A stretch of 64,000 nt of DNA from an uncultured Bacteroidales bacterium (GTDB lineage: Bacteria; Bacteroidota; Bacteroidia; Bacteroidales; Bacteroidaceae), in assembly GCA_902801325.1 (NCBI GenBank), contig CADCHQ010000006.1, forward strand, positions 1 to 64,000, given 5' to 3'. Positions 43,280-53,486 of the stretch are shown here, in pieces. Position numbers and translations under genes: made by a program. Below the pieces are notes generated by a model. It made no database searches. It saw nothing but the letters and a program-made list of their open reading frames with translations, and had not been told where the DNA came from. Every line of letters starts with the position of its first letter. Position 1 is the first letter of the stretch.

Positions 43280-43343
43280 ATATGAGAAGCTCTATAGCAC
43301 ATACGACGCCTGACAGTTCCCTCCCTTTAAGTGAGGGTCAGGG
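43247..43343. repeat. Two GC-rich elements spanning the ruvC/ABC gene junction
   Basis: CTCCTTCAAAGGGAGAGGG ends ruvC; CCCTCCCTTTAAGTGAGGG (43320-43338) encodes SSLPLSEGQ near the start of the ABC gene. Confidence 0.8.
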
Positions 43344-44805
43344 CAGGTTCGTTATCGACATAACGAACGGCGTTACCCGACACCCCGATAGGCGGATGGC
43401 AGAACCCGTGAACCTAAGCATCGGCAAGGGCGAACAGGTGGCCATCGTTGGTCCTAACGGTGGAGGCAAGAGCCGTTTGGTGGACATCATCATTGGTCGG
43501 TATCCCCTGCTCGGCAACGAGGTGAAATATGACTTCTCGCCTGCCGAAAGTCGGTTGGTAAGCGACAACCTGCGCTACATCACCTTCCGCGACAGCTATG
43601 GCGACGGCGATGCCACATACTACTATCAGCAACGCTGGAACCAGCACGACATCAACGACGATGCGCCCACGGTGGGTTCTGTACTCTCGTTCGACGACCT
43701 GCCCGAGAATGTGGCCCGACTGCTCTCCCACCTCGTTCTGCTTCGCGACAAACCCATCATCACGCTGTCGAGCGGCGAGATGCGTAAATTGCAACTGGCA
43801 CGCGTGCTGGCTTCGCATCCTCGCGTCCTCATCATGGACAACCCGTTCATCGGACTCGATGCTCCCACACGCGACGAACTCTCCGTCCTACTGGCACAAC
43901 TGGCTGAGACAGGGCTGACGCTGATACTGGTGATGTCGAAGTGCGACAACCTGCCTCAGTTCATCACCCACGTCATTCCCGTCAAAGACCTGAAAGTGGG
44001 ACAGAAGATGACGAGGGCCGAGTTCGTGGCACAGCAAGAGACACCACACTCTCCCACCCTGCCCGAGGAAAAACGGCAATGGTTGCTCTCCCTGCCGGAG
44101 AAGGACCTGCGCCAGACGACATTCTATCCCGAACAGGGCGGCGAGATACTGCAGTTCCACGACGTCAGCATCAGATATGGTTCGCGCACAATACTCTCTC
44201 ACCTCAACTGGACGGTTTGCGAAGGCCAGCGATGGGCTGTGAGCGGAAGAAACGGAGCAGGCAAGAGCACCCTGCTGAGTCTGGTATGTGCCGACAATCC
44301 GCAAGCCTACGCATGCGACATTCGTCTCTTCGGACACAAACGAGGAACGGGCGAAAGCATCTGGGAAGTGAAGCGCCACATCGGCTATGTGAGTCCAGAG
44401 ATGCATCGCAGCTATCTGAAGGACATCCCCGCCATCGACGTGGTTGCCAGCGGACTGAACGACTCCATCGGACTCTATGTGCGTCCGCAAGAAAGCCAGC
44501 GAGCCATGTGCCGGCAATGGATGTGGATGTTTGGCGTCGAGCAGCTGGCCAGTCGTTCGTTCCTCACACTATCCAGCGGCGAACAGCGTCTGTGCCTCCT
44601 GGCAAGGGCTTTTGTCAAAGACCCCGAACTACTCATCCTCGACGAACCGCTGCACGGACTAGACGACGAGAATCGTCTGCGCGTGAAGGAAATCATCGAG
44701 ACATTCTGCCAACGCAGTCACAAAACCCTCATTATGGTCACTCACTACGCGGAGGAACTGCCTCCGTGCATCGACAATAAACTTTTACTTGAAACAAACA
44801 TCTAA
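43282..44805 (+). CDS. Twin ABC-ATPase protein (ModF/PhrA-like)
   Basis: About 507 aa from the ATG at 43282 (a TTG two codons before is possible). Two ABC cassettes: Walker A GPNGGGKS with signature LSSGEMRKLQLARVL in the first, and GRNGAGKST with LSSGEQRLCLLARAF in the second. No membrane domain. This resembles E. coli ModF, a soluble twin ATPase of unclear role. Residues about 10-22 come from a GC-rich repeat (see the element at 43247-43343). Confidence 0.83.
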   Translation: MRSSIAHTTPDSSLPLSEGQGRFVIDITNGVTRHPDRRMAEPVNLSIGKGEQVAIVGPNGGGKSRLVDIIIGRYPLLGNEVKYDFSPAESRLVSDNLRYITFRDSYGDGDATYYYQQRWNQHDINDDAPTVGSVLSFDDLPENVARLLSHLVLLRDKPIITLSSGEMRKLQLARVLASHPRVLIMDNPFIGLDAPTRDELSVLLAQLAETGLTLILVMSKCDNLPQFITHVIPVKDLKVGQKMTRAEFVAQQETPHSPTLPEEKRQWLLSLPEKDLRQTTFYPEQGGEILQFHDVSIRYGSRTILSHLNWTVCEGQRWAVSGRNGAGKSTLLSLVCADNPQAYACDIRLFGHKRGTGESIWEVKRHIGYVSPEMHRSYLKDIPAIDVVASGLNDSIGLYVRPQESQRAMCRQWMWMFGVEQLASRSFLTLSSGEQRLCLLARAFVKDPELLILDEPLHGLDDENRLRVKEIIETFCQRSHKTLIMVTHYAEELPPCIDNKLLLETNI

Positions 44806-44833
44806 TCAACAAATGAAACCTAACAAAAGTGTT

Positions 44834-45310
44834 ATGAAAAGATTAGTTTTATTTACCTTGTTCGGAGCGCTGTTTGCACTCCCCATGAAGTCGCAAGAAG
44901 TCTTCAATCAAGTAGTGAATAACGCAAAGCAGGTCATCGACGACCCCAAGGCCAACCCATTCATGCTAGCCATCTCGCAGTTTAAGTATACTGCGCTGAA
45001 TTACCTCTGCAATACGGCTATCAAGCAAAACGGAGGTGGAGTGAAGGGCGACTGGCTCGACAAGCAGGCCTATGGCCTCAACCACTTCATCATCTCCTAC
45101 TTCACCGACCTATCGCATGCTCCCAAAAACAACGACAAGATCAAGAAGGACATCATGCTGCACTATTGGAAGGCTTGTTCCGACAACATGCTGTTCCAGG
45201 GACAAGACAAGGAGGTAACGGAAGTGTTCATCCAAGACCGCGACTGCATCACCCCGTTCAGTCTGAACACGGATTGGGAAAAAGCTGACAAGGCCATCTC
45301 GAAGGAATGA
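44834..45310 (+). CDS. Secreted protein of unknown function, coupled to hisH
   Basis: 158 aa from the ATG at 44834, chosen because it opens a signal peptide (MKRLVLFTLFGALFALP). Earlier in-frame starts at 44789 and 44813 would overlap or abut the ABC gene. The mature part is polar with KANPFMLAISQFKYTALNYL and several aromatic residues. No family recognised. Its stop overlaps the hisH ATG (ATGA), so it is translated with the histidine genes. Confidence 0.7.
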   Translation: MKRLVLFTLFGALFALPMKSQEVFNQVVNNAKQVIDDPKANPFMLAISQFKYTALNYLCNTAIKQNGGGVKGDWLDKQAYGLNHFIISYFTDLSHAPKNNDKIKKDIMLHYWKACSDNMLFQGQDKEVTEVFIQDRDCITPFSLNTDWEKADKAISKE

Positions 45311-45906
45311 ACATCACCATCGTTGACTACGGAGCCGGCAATGTGACGTCGGTGGTGAGAGCCCTGCAAAGGCTGGGCGTCGAAGCCACCCTGACCGATG
45401 ACCCGGAACAGATAGCGAAGGCCGACAAAGTGGTGTTCCCCGGACAAGGGGAAGCCAGCAACGCCATGCAGAACCTCAGACAAAGGGGTCTGGACAAGGT
45501 GCTGCGCGACCTGAAGCAACCGTTCCTGGGCATCTGCATCGGGCAGCAACTCATGTGCCGTCACTCCGAAGAAGGCGACACCGACACGTTGGGCATATTC
45601 GACGTACCCGTACTTCGCTTCGTGCCCCAGTGCCACGAGGACAAGGTGCCACACATGGGGTGGAACACGCTTTCAGACCTGCGTTCGCCACTCTTCAAGG
45701 GGATAGAGGAAGGAGCATACACCTATTTCGTGCACAGCTTCTACGTTCCCCTTTGCGACGAAACCATTGCCACCACCAACTACATCCTGCCCTTCAGTGC
45801 TGCACTCCGTCACGAGAACTTCTTTGCCACACAATTCCACCCCGAAAAGAGTGGTGATGTGGGAGAGCGGATACTTCAGAACTTCCTCAACCTCAGCGCG
45901 AAGTAA
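45307..45906 (+). CDS. hisH: Imidazole glycerol phosphate synthase, glutaminase subunit
   Basis: 199 aa class I glutamine amidotransferase: nucleophile C77 in FLGICIGQQLM, and the His-Glu pair in TQFHPEKSG. It passes ammonia to HisF in histidine synthesis. Followed by hisA, hisF and hisIE. Confidence 0.93.
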   Translation: MNITIVDYGAGNVTSVVRALQRLGVEATLTDDPEQIAKADKVVFPGQGEASNAMQNLRQRGLDKVLRDLKQPFLGICIGQQLMCRHSEEGDTDTLGIFDVPVLRFVPQCHEDKVPHMGWNTLSDLRSPLFKGIEEGAYTYFVHSFYVPLCDETIATTNYILPFSAALRHENFFATQFHPEKSGDVGERILQNFLNLSAK

Positions 45907-45936
45907 ACTTCGCTGATGAATAAAGAAAAAAGAATA

Positions 45937-46680
45937 ATGAAGAAAGACTCCATTCAACTCATACCAGCCATCGATATCATTCAGGGCCAATGCGTGCGCC
46001 TGAGTAAAGGGGACTATGACACAAAACGCGTGTACGGGAACCCCGTTGAGATAGCACAGCAAATGGAGGCTTTGGGATTCCGACGCCTGCATCTGGTGGA
46101 CCTGGACGGTGCGAAAGAGGGACATGTGGTGAACCTGCAGGTTCTGCGCGACATTTGTCAGAAGACGAACCTCATCATCGACTTTGGCGGTGGCGTGAAG
46201 ACGGAGAAGGATGTGGAACTAGTGCTGGAGACGGGTGCCAAGATGATAACTGTAGGGAGCATGGCTGTGAAAAGTCCGAGCACCCTGCTGAAATGGATTG
46301 AGACCTATGGTGCCGAACACCTGATTCTGGGTGCCGACGTTCGAGACGGTCGCATCAGCATCAACGGATGGATGGAAGACAGCGAGATTCTGCTCGACGA
46401 CTTTCTGCAGTACTACACTGAGGCAGGCATCAAAAATGTGCTTTGCACCGACATCTCCCGCGACGGCATGTTGCAAGGACCTTCCACCCCACTCTATCGG
46501 AAGATAATGGAGGCTCATCCCCAATGCCACCTCATTGCCAGCGGAGGCGTGAGTTGCATAGAGGACATCATAGAACTCGACGAAGCAGGCATCCCCGCCG
46601 TAGTCTTCGGAAAAGCCATCTATGAAGGAAGAATCGATCTACAAGAGTTAGCCAAAAAGTTTTTACTCCTTCACTCATAA
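45937..46680 (+). CDS. hisA: ProFAR isomerase
   Basis: 247 aa beta/alpha barrel: LIPAIDIIQGQCVRLSKGDY, with catalytic Asp in AIDII, and IDFGGGVKTEKDV for phosphate binding. Start ATG at 45937 fits the family start; an earlier ATG at 45916 would add seven residues. Converts ProFAR to PRFAR. Confidence 0.93.
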   Translation: MKKDSIQLIPAIDIIQGQCVRLSKGDYDTKRVYGNPVEIAQQMEALGFRRLHLVDLDGAKEGHVVNLQVLRDICQKTNLIIDFGGGVKTEKDVELVLETGAKMITVGSMAVKSPSTLLKWIETYGAEHLILGADVRDGRISINGWMEDSEILLDDFLQYYTEAGIKNVLCTDISRDGMLQGPSTPLYRKIMEAHPQCHLIASGGVSCIEDIIELDEAGIPAVVFGKAIYEGRIDLQELAKKFLLLHS

Positions 46681-46740
46681 TCCTTCACTCGCTCAATCGC
46701 AGCCTTCTTAATTCTTAATTTTTAATTCTTAATTCAAAAA

Positions 46741-47499
46741 GTGTTAGCCAAACGCATCATACCCTGCCTCGACGTTAAAAACGGTTTCACGGTGAAAGGA
46801 ACCAACTTCGTCAACCTGAAGCTGGCAGGAGACCCCGTGGAACTGGGACGCATCTACAGCCAGCAAGGTGCCGACGAACTCGTGTTCCTCGACATCACCG
46901 CCTCGCACGACGGAAGGAAAACCTTCACGGAGATGGTGGAACGCGTGGCAAGGGAAATCAACATCCCCTTCACCGTAGGAGGAGGCATCAACGAAATAGC
47001 CGACGTAGAACGACTGCTCGAAGCAGGAGCCGACAAAGTGAGCATCAACAGTGCCGCCATCAAGAATCCGAAACTCATCGACGAAGTGGCTTCGTACTAC
47101 GGCAGTCAAGTGTGTGTGGTAGCCATCGATGCCCGACAGGAGTCGGACGGAAAGTGGCAATGCTACATTAACGGAGGACGCATCCCCGTAGGCAGAGGCC
47201 TCGAGGAATGGGCGCACGAAGCACAAGAGCGAGGTGCAGGAGAGATTCTCTTCACCTCCATGAACCACGACGGCGTGAAGGAAGGCTTTGCCAACGAAGC
47301 CCTAAGGGCATTGAGCGACGAACTATCCATTCCCATCATTGCGAGTGGAGGTGCGGGAACGAAGGAACACTTTCGCGATGCATTCCGACTGGGACATGCC
47401 GACGCCGCATTGGCAGCCAGCGTATTCCACTTTGGAGAGATAAGTATCCCTGAACTGAAACAATACTTGAGACAAGAAAACATAAACATAAGGTTATGA
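46741..47499 (+). CDS. hisF: Imidazole glycerol phosphate synthase, cyclase subunit
   Basis: 252 aa beta/alpha barrel with catalytic Asp in [15 protein letters not shown] and phosphate loops TVGGGIN and ASGGAGT. The start is GTG at 46741. The gap before it (46681-46740) holds AATTCTTAATTTTTAATTC words. Its stop overlaps the hisIE ATG. Confidence 0.93.
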   Translation: MLAKRIIPCLDVKNGFTVKGTNFVNLKLAGDPVELGRIYSQQGADELVFLDITASHDGRKTFTEMVERVAREINIPFTVGGGINEIADVERLLEAGADKVSINSAAIKNPKLIDEVASYYGSQVCVVAIDARQESDGKWQCYINGGRIPVGRGLEEWAHEAQERGAGEILFTSMNHDGVKEGFANEALRALSDELSIPIIASGGAGTKEHFRDAFRLGHADAALAASVFHFGEISIPELKQYLRQENINIRL

Positions 47500-48110
47500 A
47501 GATAGACTTTGGGAAAATGAACGGGCTTGTACCTGCCATCATACAAGATGCACAAACGGGTGTGGTGCTCATGCTCGGATACATGAACGAAGAGGCATAC
47601 AAAAAGACCCTCGAAACAGGTAAAGTCACCTTCTGGAGTCGCACACGACAGACGCTGTGGACAAAGGGTGAGACCAGCGGCAACTGGCTCAACGTGGTAG
47701 AAATCCTTAACGACTGCGATCAGGACACCCTGCTCATCAAGGTTCGTCCCGAAGGTCCCGTGTGCCATACTGGTGCCGACACCTGCTGGAACGAGAAGAA
47801 CGAGAAGAATCCACTGCTCTTCCTCACCGAACTGAGCGACTTCATCGAGAAGCGTCATCGCGAGATGCCAGAGGGTTCGTACACCACCAGCCTGTTCCGC
47901 GACGGACTCAACCGCATGGCGCAGAAGGTGGGCGAAGAAGCCTTGGAATTGGTAATCGAAGCCACCAACGGCACTAACGAACGCCTCGTGTACGAAGGTT
48001 CCGACATGCTCTATCACCTCATCGTCCTGCTCACGAGCAAGGGATTGCGCATCGAGGACTTGGCTCGCGAACTCGTGGAACGCCACGATCCCAGTTGGAA
48101 AAAGCATTAA
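47496..48110 (+). CDS. hisIE: Bifunctional phosphoribosyl-AMP cyclohydrolase / phosphoribosyl-ATP pyrophosphatase
   Basis: 204 aa. HisI part (about 1-105): [38 protein letters not shown], and the metal-binding cysteines in CHTGADTCW. HisE part (about 110-204): [20 protein letters not shown]. It catalyses steps two and three of histidine synthesis. Confidence 0.93.
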   Translation: MKIDFGKMNGLVPAIIQDAQTGVVLMLGYMNEEAYKKTLETGKVTFWSRTRQTLWTKGETSGNWLNVVEILNDCDQDTLLIKVRPEGPVCHTGADTCWNEKNEKNPLLFLTELSDFIEKRHREMPEGSYTTSLFRDGLNRMAQKVGEEALELVIEATNGTNERLVYEGSDMLYHLIVLLTSKGLRIEDLARELVERHDPSWKKH

Positions 48111-48130
48111 CCTCTAAAATAACTAACAAC

Positions 48131-48790
48131 ATGATAGCAAAGTACGAACAAGTAAAGATTTGTCAGGACGAACGCACCATCCTCTCCGACATCAGTCTGG
48201 AAATCGAAGAAGGACAGTTCATCTACATTCTTGGCGAGGTGGGATGCGGAAAGACTTCCCTGCTGAAAACCATCTACGGCGAACTGCCTATCGCTGCAGG
48301 AGAAGCCACAGTGCTGGGTTACGACATGACGGCAATGAGAACGCGCCAACTGCCTAAGTTGCGCCGACAACTCGGCATCGTCTTCCAGGACTTCCAGTTG
48401 CTCAGAGACCGCACGGTCGACGAAAACCTCGATTTCGTATTGCGCGCTACGGGCTGGAAGAAGAAAATCGACAGAGAGCGCCGAATCATTGAAGTGCTTG
48501 AGGAGGTTGGACTACCCGACAAGACCCGACACATGCCATACGAACTCTCGGGAGGCGAACAACAGCGTGTCTGTATTGCAAGAGCCCTGCTCAACAAGCC
48601 TAAGTTGCTGTTGGCAGACGAACCTACGGCAAACCTCGACATCGAAAACGGAACACGCGTGATGGAACTACTTAACAACATCCGTCAGCAAGGTACAGGC
48701 GTAGTGATGACAACTCACAACGAACAGTGGGTACGCGCCTTCCCTGGTATCATCTGGCGCTGTCGCGAAGGCAAAATAATCATAGAATAA
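48131..48790 (+). CDS. ftsE: FtsE-like ABC ATPase
   Basis: 219 aa from the ATG at 48131 (an earlier in-frame codon at 48095 would overlap hisIE). Walker A GEVGCGKTS, Q-loop VFQDFQLL, signature LSGGEQQRVCIARAL, Walker B LLADEP, H-loop THN. KTIYGELPIAAGEATVLGYD and FVLRATGWKKK match Bacteroidetes FtsE, which with FtsX regulates septal peptidoglycan hydrolysis. No ftsX is in the window. Confidence 0.8.
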   Translation: MIAKYEQVKICQDERTILSDISLEIEEGQFIYILGEVGCGKTSLLKTIYGELPIAAGEATVLGYDMTAMRTRQLPKLRRQLGIVFQDFQLLRDRTVDENLDFVLRATGWKKKIDRERRIIEVLEEVGLPDKTRHMPYELSGGEQQRVCIARALLNKPKLLLADEPTANLDIENGTRVMELLNNIRQQGTGVVMTTHNEQWVRAFPGIIWRCREGKIIIE

Positions 48791-48814
48791 CACATAGGTA
48801 AAAAGATTAGGATT

Positions 48815-50143
48815 ATGAAAGTAATGAAGTTTGGCGGTACCAGCGTAGGTACACCGCAACGCATGAGAGAGGTGGCAAAGATATTCTCTCCACAAGAGGG
48901 AGAACAGACCTTTGTCGTACTGTCTGCTATGAGTGGAACCACCAACAGCCTGGTGGAGATCTCCGACTACCTGTACAAGAACAACGCCGAAGGCGCCAGT
49001 TCTGTCATCAATCAGTTGGAACAGAAGTACATGCAGCATGTGGCAGAACTCTACACGACCGAGGAGTTCCGGACCAAGGCTTCCGAGTTTCTGCAGAAGG
49101 AGTTCATGTATCTGCGTTCGTTCCTCAAGGCAAGCAACTTCTCTGCCACAGAAGAGAAAATCATACTGGCTCAGGGCGAAATCATGAGTACAAATATGGT
49201 CACCTTCCACCTGCAGGAGGAAGGAAAGAAGGCCACATTGCTCTCTGCCCTCGACCTTGTCCGCACCGACGAGAATGGTGAACCCGACCTGAACTTCATT
49301 CGTGAGGCTACCGTCAAGCGTCTGCGTGAGAATCCGAACTTCGATATCTACATTACCCAAGGTTTCATCTGCCGCAATGTCAAAGGCGAGATCGACAACC
49401 TGCAGCGAGGCGGCAGCGACTACACGGCTTGCCTCATTGGTGCTGCTTTGCAAACCGACGAAATCCAGATTTGGACCGACATCGACGGAATGCACAACAA
49501 CGACCCACGCGTTGTGGAACACACCGAACCCGTGCGTCAACTCTACTTCGAGGAAGCTGCCGAGTTGGCCTATTTCGGTGCAAAGATTCTGCATCCCACA
49601 TGCATTCAGCCGGCTAAGTTCGCAGGCGTTCCCGTTCGTCTGCTCAACACGATGGACCCTACCGCTCCGGGTACGCTCATCAACAACGACATCCAGCGCG
49701 GAACCATCAAGGCCGTAGCAGCAAAGGACAACATCACCTGCATCCAGATCCAGTCGTCTCGCATGCTTCTCGCCTACGGTTTCCTGCGTAAGGTCTTCGA
49801 GATATTCGAGCAGCACAAGACCAGCATCGACATGATTTGCACCAGCGAGGTGGGTGTCAGCGTCACCATCGACAATCGTTCCCGACTGCCGGAGATCGTT
49901 GGCGAACTTCGCAAATACGGCACTGTGCAGGTGGACAACGACATGTGCATCGTCTGCGTCGTTGGCGACTTGGCAAGTGGTAACGTGGGATTCGAGACCC
50001 GTGCCTGCATGGCAGTGAAGAAGATTCCCGTGCGAATGATAAGCTACGGAGGCACGAACTACAACATCTCCTTCCTCGTCAAGGCTGAGGACAAGAAGCG
50101 CACCCTGCAAGCTCTCAGCGAGACGTTGTTTAATAAGGACTAA
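48815..50143 (+). CDS. lysC: Aspartate kinase
   Basis: 442 aa. KVMKFGGTSVGTPQRM is the kinase start; GGSDYTACLIGAAL is the substrate site; two C-terminal ACT-type regulatory segments follow (from about 295). It makes aspartyl phosphate for lysine, threonine, methionine and cell-wall diaminopimelate. Nearby lysA supports a lysine or DAP role, with feedback control expected through ACT. Confidence 0.92.
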   Translation: MKVMKFGGTSVGTPQRMREVAKIFSPQEGEQTFVVLSAMSGTTNSLVEISDYLYKNNAEGASSVINQLEQKYMQHVAELYTTEEFRTKASEFLQKEFMYLRSFLKASNFSATEEKIILAQGEIMSTNMVTFHLQEEGKKATLLSALDLVRTDENGEPDLNFIREATVKRLRENPNFDIYITQGFICRNVKGEIDNLQRGGSDYTACLIGAALQTDEIQIWTDIDGMHNNDPRVVEHTEPVRQLYFEEAAELAYFGAKILHPTCIQPAKFAGVPVRLLNTMDPTAPGTLINNDIQRGTIKAVAAKDNITCIQIQSSRMLLAYGFLRKVFEIFEQHKTSIDMICTSEVGVSVTIDNRSRLPEIVGELRKYGTVQVDNDMCIVCVVGDLASGNVGFETRACMAVKKIPVRMISYGGTNYNISFLVKAEDKKRTLQALSETLFNKD

Positions 50144-50342
50144 TAGCCCCTCTCCACTCTCCCCGTTGGGGCGAGAACTCTTCAATGGTCTAATCGGACG
50201 GACGTAATCGGACGCGAAGCTACGCTTGCTGTGCAAGAAGTCCTACGCTTACGTAGTTTGCCGGAGCAAGAATGTTCAATGTTCAATAGTCCGCAGCCTT
50301 CTAAATTTTTCACTTTTCATTTTTAATTTTTCATTCTAACAC
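50144..50342. other. Gap with GC-rich element and low-complexity words
   Basis: A GC-rich unit at 50145-50175 (CCCCTCTCCACTCTCCCCGT, then TGGGGCGAG), then GCTACGCTTGCTGTGCAAG and GGAGCAAGAATGTTCAATGT words, then AATTTTTCA words before lysA. No gene. Confidence 0.6.
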
Positions 50343-51488
50343 ATGTCTTTCCCCCTAGATAAGTTTGAGCACCTTCGTACGCCATTCTACTACTACGACA
50401 CCCAGTTGCTCGACCAAACGCTGCAAGCCATTCACGAGGAGTTGCAGCCCAACTATCATGTGCACTATGCCGTGAAGGCATGTACGCATCCCACCATTCT
50501 GAAGCACATCCGACAGGCCGGTCTGGGAACAGACTGCGTGAGCGGCGGTGAGATTCAGGCAAGTCTCGATGCTGGTTTTCCTGCCGACAAGATTGTCTTT
50601 GCCGGTGTCGGCAAGAGCGATTGGGAGATAGAACTGGCACTGAAGGCTGGCATCTTCTGCTTCAATGTCGAGAGCATTCCCGAACTGGAAGTCATCAACC
50701 AGCTGGCAGGCGAACAAGGGAAAGTGGCTCAGGTGGCCTTCCGCATCAATCCGAATGTAGGAGCCCACACCCACGAGTACACCACCACCGGCCTTGCCGA
50801 GAACAAGTTTGGCATTGCGATGGAACACATGGTCGACACCATCGAACGCTGCCGACTGATGCCCCATGTCGAATGCATAGGTCTGCACTTCCACATCGGC
50901 AGTCAGATTCTGGAGATGGATGATTTCTATACCCTGTGCCTGCGCATCAACGAGCTGCAGGAGGAACTCGAGAGCTTTGGCATCGTGCTTCCTCACATCA
51001 ATGTTGGCGGCGGTCTGGGCATCGACTACGATGATCCCGACCAGCACCCGATCACCGATTTCAAGTCCTACTTTTCCACGTTCCATCGCTATCTGCGACT
51101 GCGTCAGGGACAGCAGCTCCACTTCGAACTGGGACGCGCCATCGTGGGACAGTGTGGCAGTCTGATCAGCCGCGTGCTCTACGTCAAGAAAGGCAATGCC
51201 AAGCAGTTTGCCATCATCGACGCAGGTATGACGGACCTCATCCGTCCCGCCCTCTATGGAGCCTTGCATCGGGTTGAGAACCTCACCAGTCACGAGGCCG
51301 AGGAGGTGTACGACGTGGTAGGTCCGATATGTGAGAGTAGCGATGTCTTTGCCAAGAGCTATCGACTGCCCAAGACGAAGCGTGGCGACTTGCTTGCCCT
51401 TCGCAGTGCGGGAGCCTATGGCCAGATCATGGCTTCACAATACAATTGTCGTCCCCTGCCTGTGGGATATGCCAGTGAGGAACTATAA
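50343..51488 (+). CDS. lysA: Diaminopimelate decarboxylase
   Basis: 381 aa, fold III PLP enzyme. K in VHYAVKACTH is the PLP lysine; HFHIGSQ and GGGLGIDYD bind phosphate; GPICESSDVF carries the active-site Cys from the partner subunit. It converts meso-DAP to lysine. Carboxynorspermidine decarboxylase is a relative, but ICESSDVF and TPFYYYDT favour LysA. Confidence 0.88.
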   Translation: MSFPLDKFEHLRTPFYYYDTQLLDQTLQAIHEELQPNYHVHYAVKACTHPTILKHIRQAGLGTDCVSGGEIQASLDAGFPADKIVFAGVGKSDWEIELALKAGIFCFNVESIPELEVINQLAGEQGKVAQVAFRINPNVGAHTHEYTTTGLAENKFGIAMEHMVDTIERCRLMPHVECIGLHFHIGSQILEMDDFYTLCLRINELQEELESFGIVLPHINVGGGLGIDYDDPDQHPITDFKSYFSTFHRYLRLRQGQQLHFELGRAIVGQCGSLISRVLYVKKGNAKQFAIIDAGMTDLIRPALYGALHRVENLTSHEAEEVYDVVGPICESSDVFAKSYRLPKTKRGDLLALRSAGAYGQIMASQYNCRPLPVGYASEEL

Positions 51489-51491
51489 GAT

Positions 51492-52673
51492 ATGACACAA
51501 GACGAAGCCATACTTCTCATTGCCTATTTCACCCTCTGGGCTATAGCGATGTTGCGTAATCGGGAGTATCTGCTCTTCCCCAAGATTATGCAGGAGGCAG
51601 GCCGCGTGCCTGCGCCTCGCGCTGCCCATACCCCCATCTCCGTTATCATCACCACTCACGAGCAATGCAACGCGCTGCGGCACAACCTTCCCCTCATCCT
51701 GGAGCAGGAATATCAGGGTGAGTTCGAGGTGATTGTCGTTGACATGAACAGCACCGACGACACCCATCGGATGATAGAACAGATGCAGGATCTCTATCCC
51801 CATCTGCGTCTCGTCACCGTGCCGGAGAGTGCTCGCAGCGTGAGTCCTATGCGCCTTGCCCTGACGCTGGGCATGCGTTCCTCCGCCAACGAATGGAACG
51901 TGCTGACCACTGCCGAGAGCCGACCCGCCTCGTCCCACTGGCTCCAACGACTGGCCGAGACATTTGAGGCCGACGACAACATCCAGATGGTTCTCGGCGT
52001 CACCCATCTTACCTCCTTGCACGCGTGGCGAGGCATGTGTTGCCGTTTCTTGCAAACTTGGCAACAGATCATACACACCACTTGGGCCAAGCAGAACGGA
52101 CCTTACCGTTGTCTCGGGACCAACCTGTGCTATCGTCGTTCCCTCTTCTTCTCCCACCGTGGATTTGCCGACCACGCCAACCTGCTTGCAGGAGCCACCG
52201 ACATCATGGTAAACCAGAATGCTACGCCCACCAACACGGCACTTTGCCTCCATCCCGAGGCTCACATGCTGCAGAAGGTCTCCAGCAGCCGACGATACTG
52301 GAATCAGGAACGCCTCTTCTTCATGGAGACGCGCCACCATTTCCGTCGCACCTTCTTCTATCGCCTGCGCTATTTCCGTCACGTCAGCCTCACATGGTTC
52401 TTCACCTTTGCTACGGCAGGCGCGATACTGGTCGAGGTTCTGCTTCAGCACTACATTCTGCTTGCCCTCGTCGCCCTGCTGTGGGTGGCACACTATTGGC
52501 AACGCCACCACCATCTTCGTCAGGCCTTGCAGGCAACGCTCACCCCCAAGCTTTCGTCCCTGACGATAGCCCTCTCTCCCATCCTGCTCCACCTCGTGGC
52601 CATCTGGGACGCCCAAGCCTGGCTTCGATGGAACTTTAGTAAAAAACAAACCTTTGAGAAGAAACCGCTGTAG
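51492..52673 (+). CDS. Membrane-bound GT2 family glycosyltransferase
   Basis: 393 aa. An N-terminal hydrophobic segment (AILLIAYFTLWAIAML), a GT-A domain with ISVIITTHEQCNALRHNLPL and VVDMNSTDDTHRMIEQM, then C-terminal membrane helices (FTFATAGAILVEVLLQHYIL). The usual DXD is not clear. Product unknown. It lies three bases after lysA, so they may share a transcript. Confidence 0.75.
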   Translation: MTQDEAILLIAYFTLWAIAMLRNREYLLFPKIMQEAGRVPAPRAAHTPISVIITTHEQCNALRHNLPLILEQEYQGEFEVIVVDMNSTDDTHRMIEQMQDLYPHLRLVTVPESARSVSPMRLALTLGMRSSANEWNVLTTAESRPASSHWLQRLAETFEADDNIQMVLGVTHLTSLHAWRGMCCRFLQTWQQIIHTTWAKQNGPYRCLGTNLCYRRSLFFSHRGFADHANLLAGATDIMVNQNATPTNTALCLHPEAHMLQKVSSSRRYWNQERLFFMETRHHFRRTFFYRLRYFRHVSLTWFFTFATAGAILVEVLLQHYILLALVALLWVAHYWQRHHHLRQALQATLTPKLSSLTIALSPILLHLVAIWDAQAWLRWNFSKKQTFEKKPL

Positions 52674-52777
52674 TATTTGACAATTTCACGATTTCACAAT
52701 TTCACGATTTCACAATTTGACAATTTGACAATCCCCCAAACGACCAAACGACCAATCCCCCAAACGACCAAACAACC
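52674..52777. repeat. Tandem word repeats between GT2 and DedA genes
   Basis: Alternating ATTTCACGATTTCACA and ATTTGACAATTTGACA words, then two copies of CAATCCCCCAAACGACCAAA. Both blocks are tandem and fill the gap up to the next ATG. Confidence 0.75.
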
Positions 52778-53437
52778 ATGCAATCCCTCCCCTTCATAGC
52801 TTGGTGCCTCAGACACCTCAATTATTGGGTCATCACCCTGCTGATGGCCATCGAGAGCAGTTTCATCCCGTTCCCCAGCGAGGTGGTGGTCCCCCCTGCT
52901 GCCTATCTGGCGGCCAGCGGTTCGCAGCTCAACGTGTTCCTCGTTGTGCTCTGCGCCACCATCGGAGCACTCATTGGCGCCATCGTCAACTACGCCCTTG
53001 CCCGCTATCTGGGTCGCCCCATCATCTATCGGTTTGCCAACAGTCGCTTCGGGCACATGTGTCTCATCGATGAGGAGAAAGTTCGTATGGCAGAAGAGTA
53101 TTTCGACCGCCACGGGGCACTCGGAACCTTTGTGGGCCGACTTGTTCCCGCCGTGCGCCAACTCATAAGCATTCCGGCAGGACTCTCCCGCATGTCCATT
53201 TCCCGTTTCCTGCTCTACACCACGCTCGGTGCAGGCCTGTGGAACAGCATCCTCGCCGCCATTGGCTACTACTTGGCAAGCGTGGTTCCCTACGATCAGC
53301 TCGATGCCACCGTTGCCCACTATGCCGTCTATCTCAAGATTGCCATGCTTCTGCTGGGTGCCGGCGTTGTCGTGTACCTTATTTATAAAGGAATGAAGCG
53401 ACCCCTCCCCCAAACCCCTCCCGAGGGAGGAGAGTAG
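52778..53437 (+). CDS. DedA family membrane protein
   Basis: 219 aa with about five membrane segments. MAIESSFIPFPSEVVVPPA and the arginine motif GRLVPAVRQLISIPAG are DedA signatures; recent work on the family supports lipid (undecaprenyl phosphate) flipping. The last residues RPLPQTPPEGGE are encoded by a GC-rich element (53397-53434), which also supplies the end of the gene. Confidence 0.87.
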   Translation: MQSLPFIAWCLRHLNYWVITLLMAIESSFIPFPSEVVVPPAAYLAASGSQLNVFLVVLCATIGALIGAIVNYALARYLGRPIIYRFANSRFGHMCLIDEEKVRMAEEYFDRHGALGTFVGRLVPAVRQLISIPAGLSRMSISRFLLYTTLGAGLWNSILAAIGYYLASVVPYDQLDATVAHYAVYLKIAMLLLGAGVVVYLIYKGMKRPLPQTPPEGGE

Positions 53438-53486
53438 TTACTCACCAGACCAGAGATTACAATATATTAACTGGACAAGCAATTAG

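Noticed and set aside
48668..50236. 522-codon open frame on the minus strand
   Set aside because: Antisense to lysC, which has all kinase motifs.
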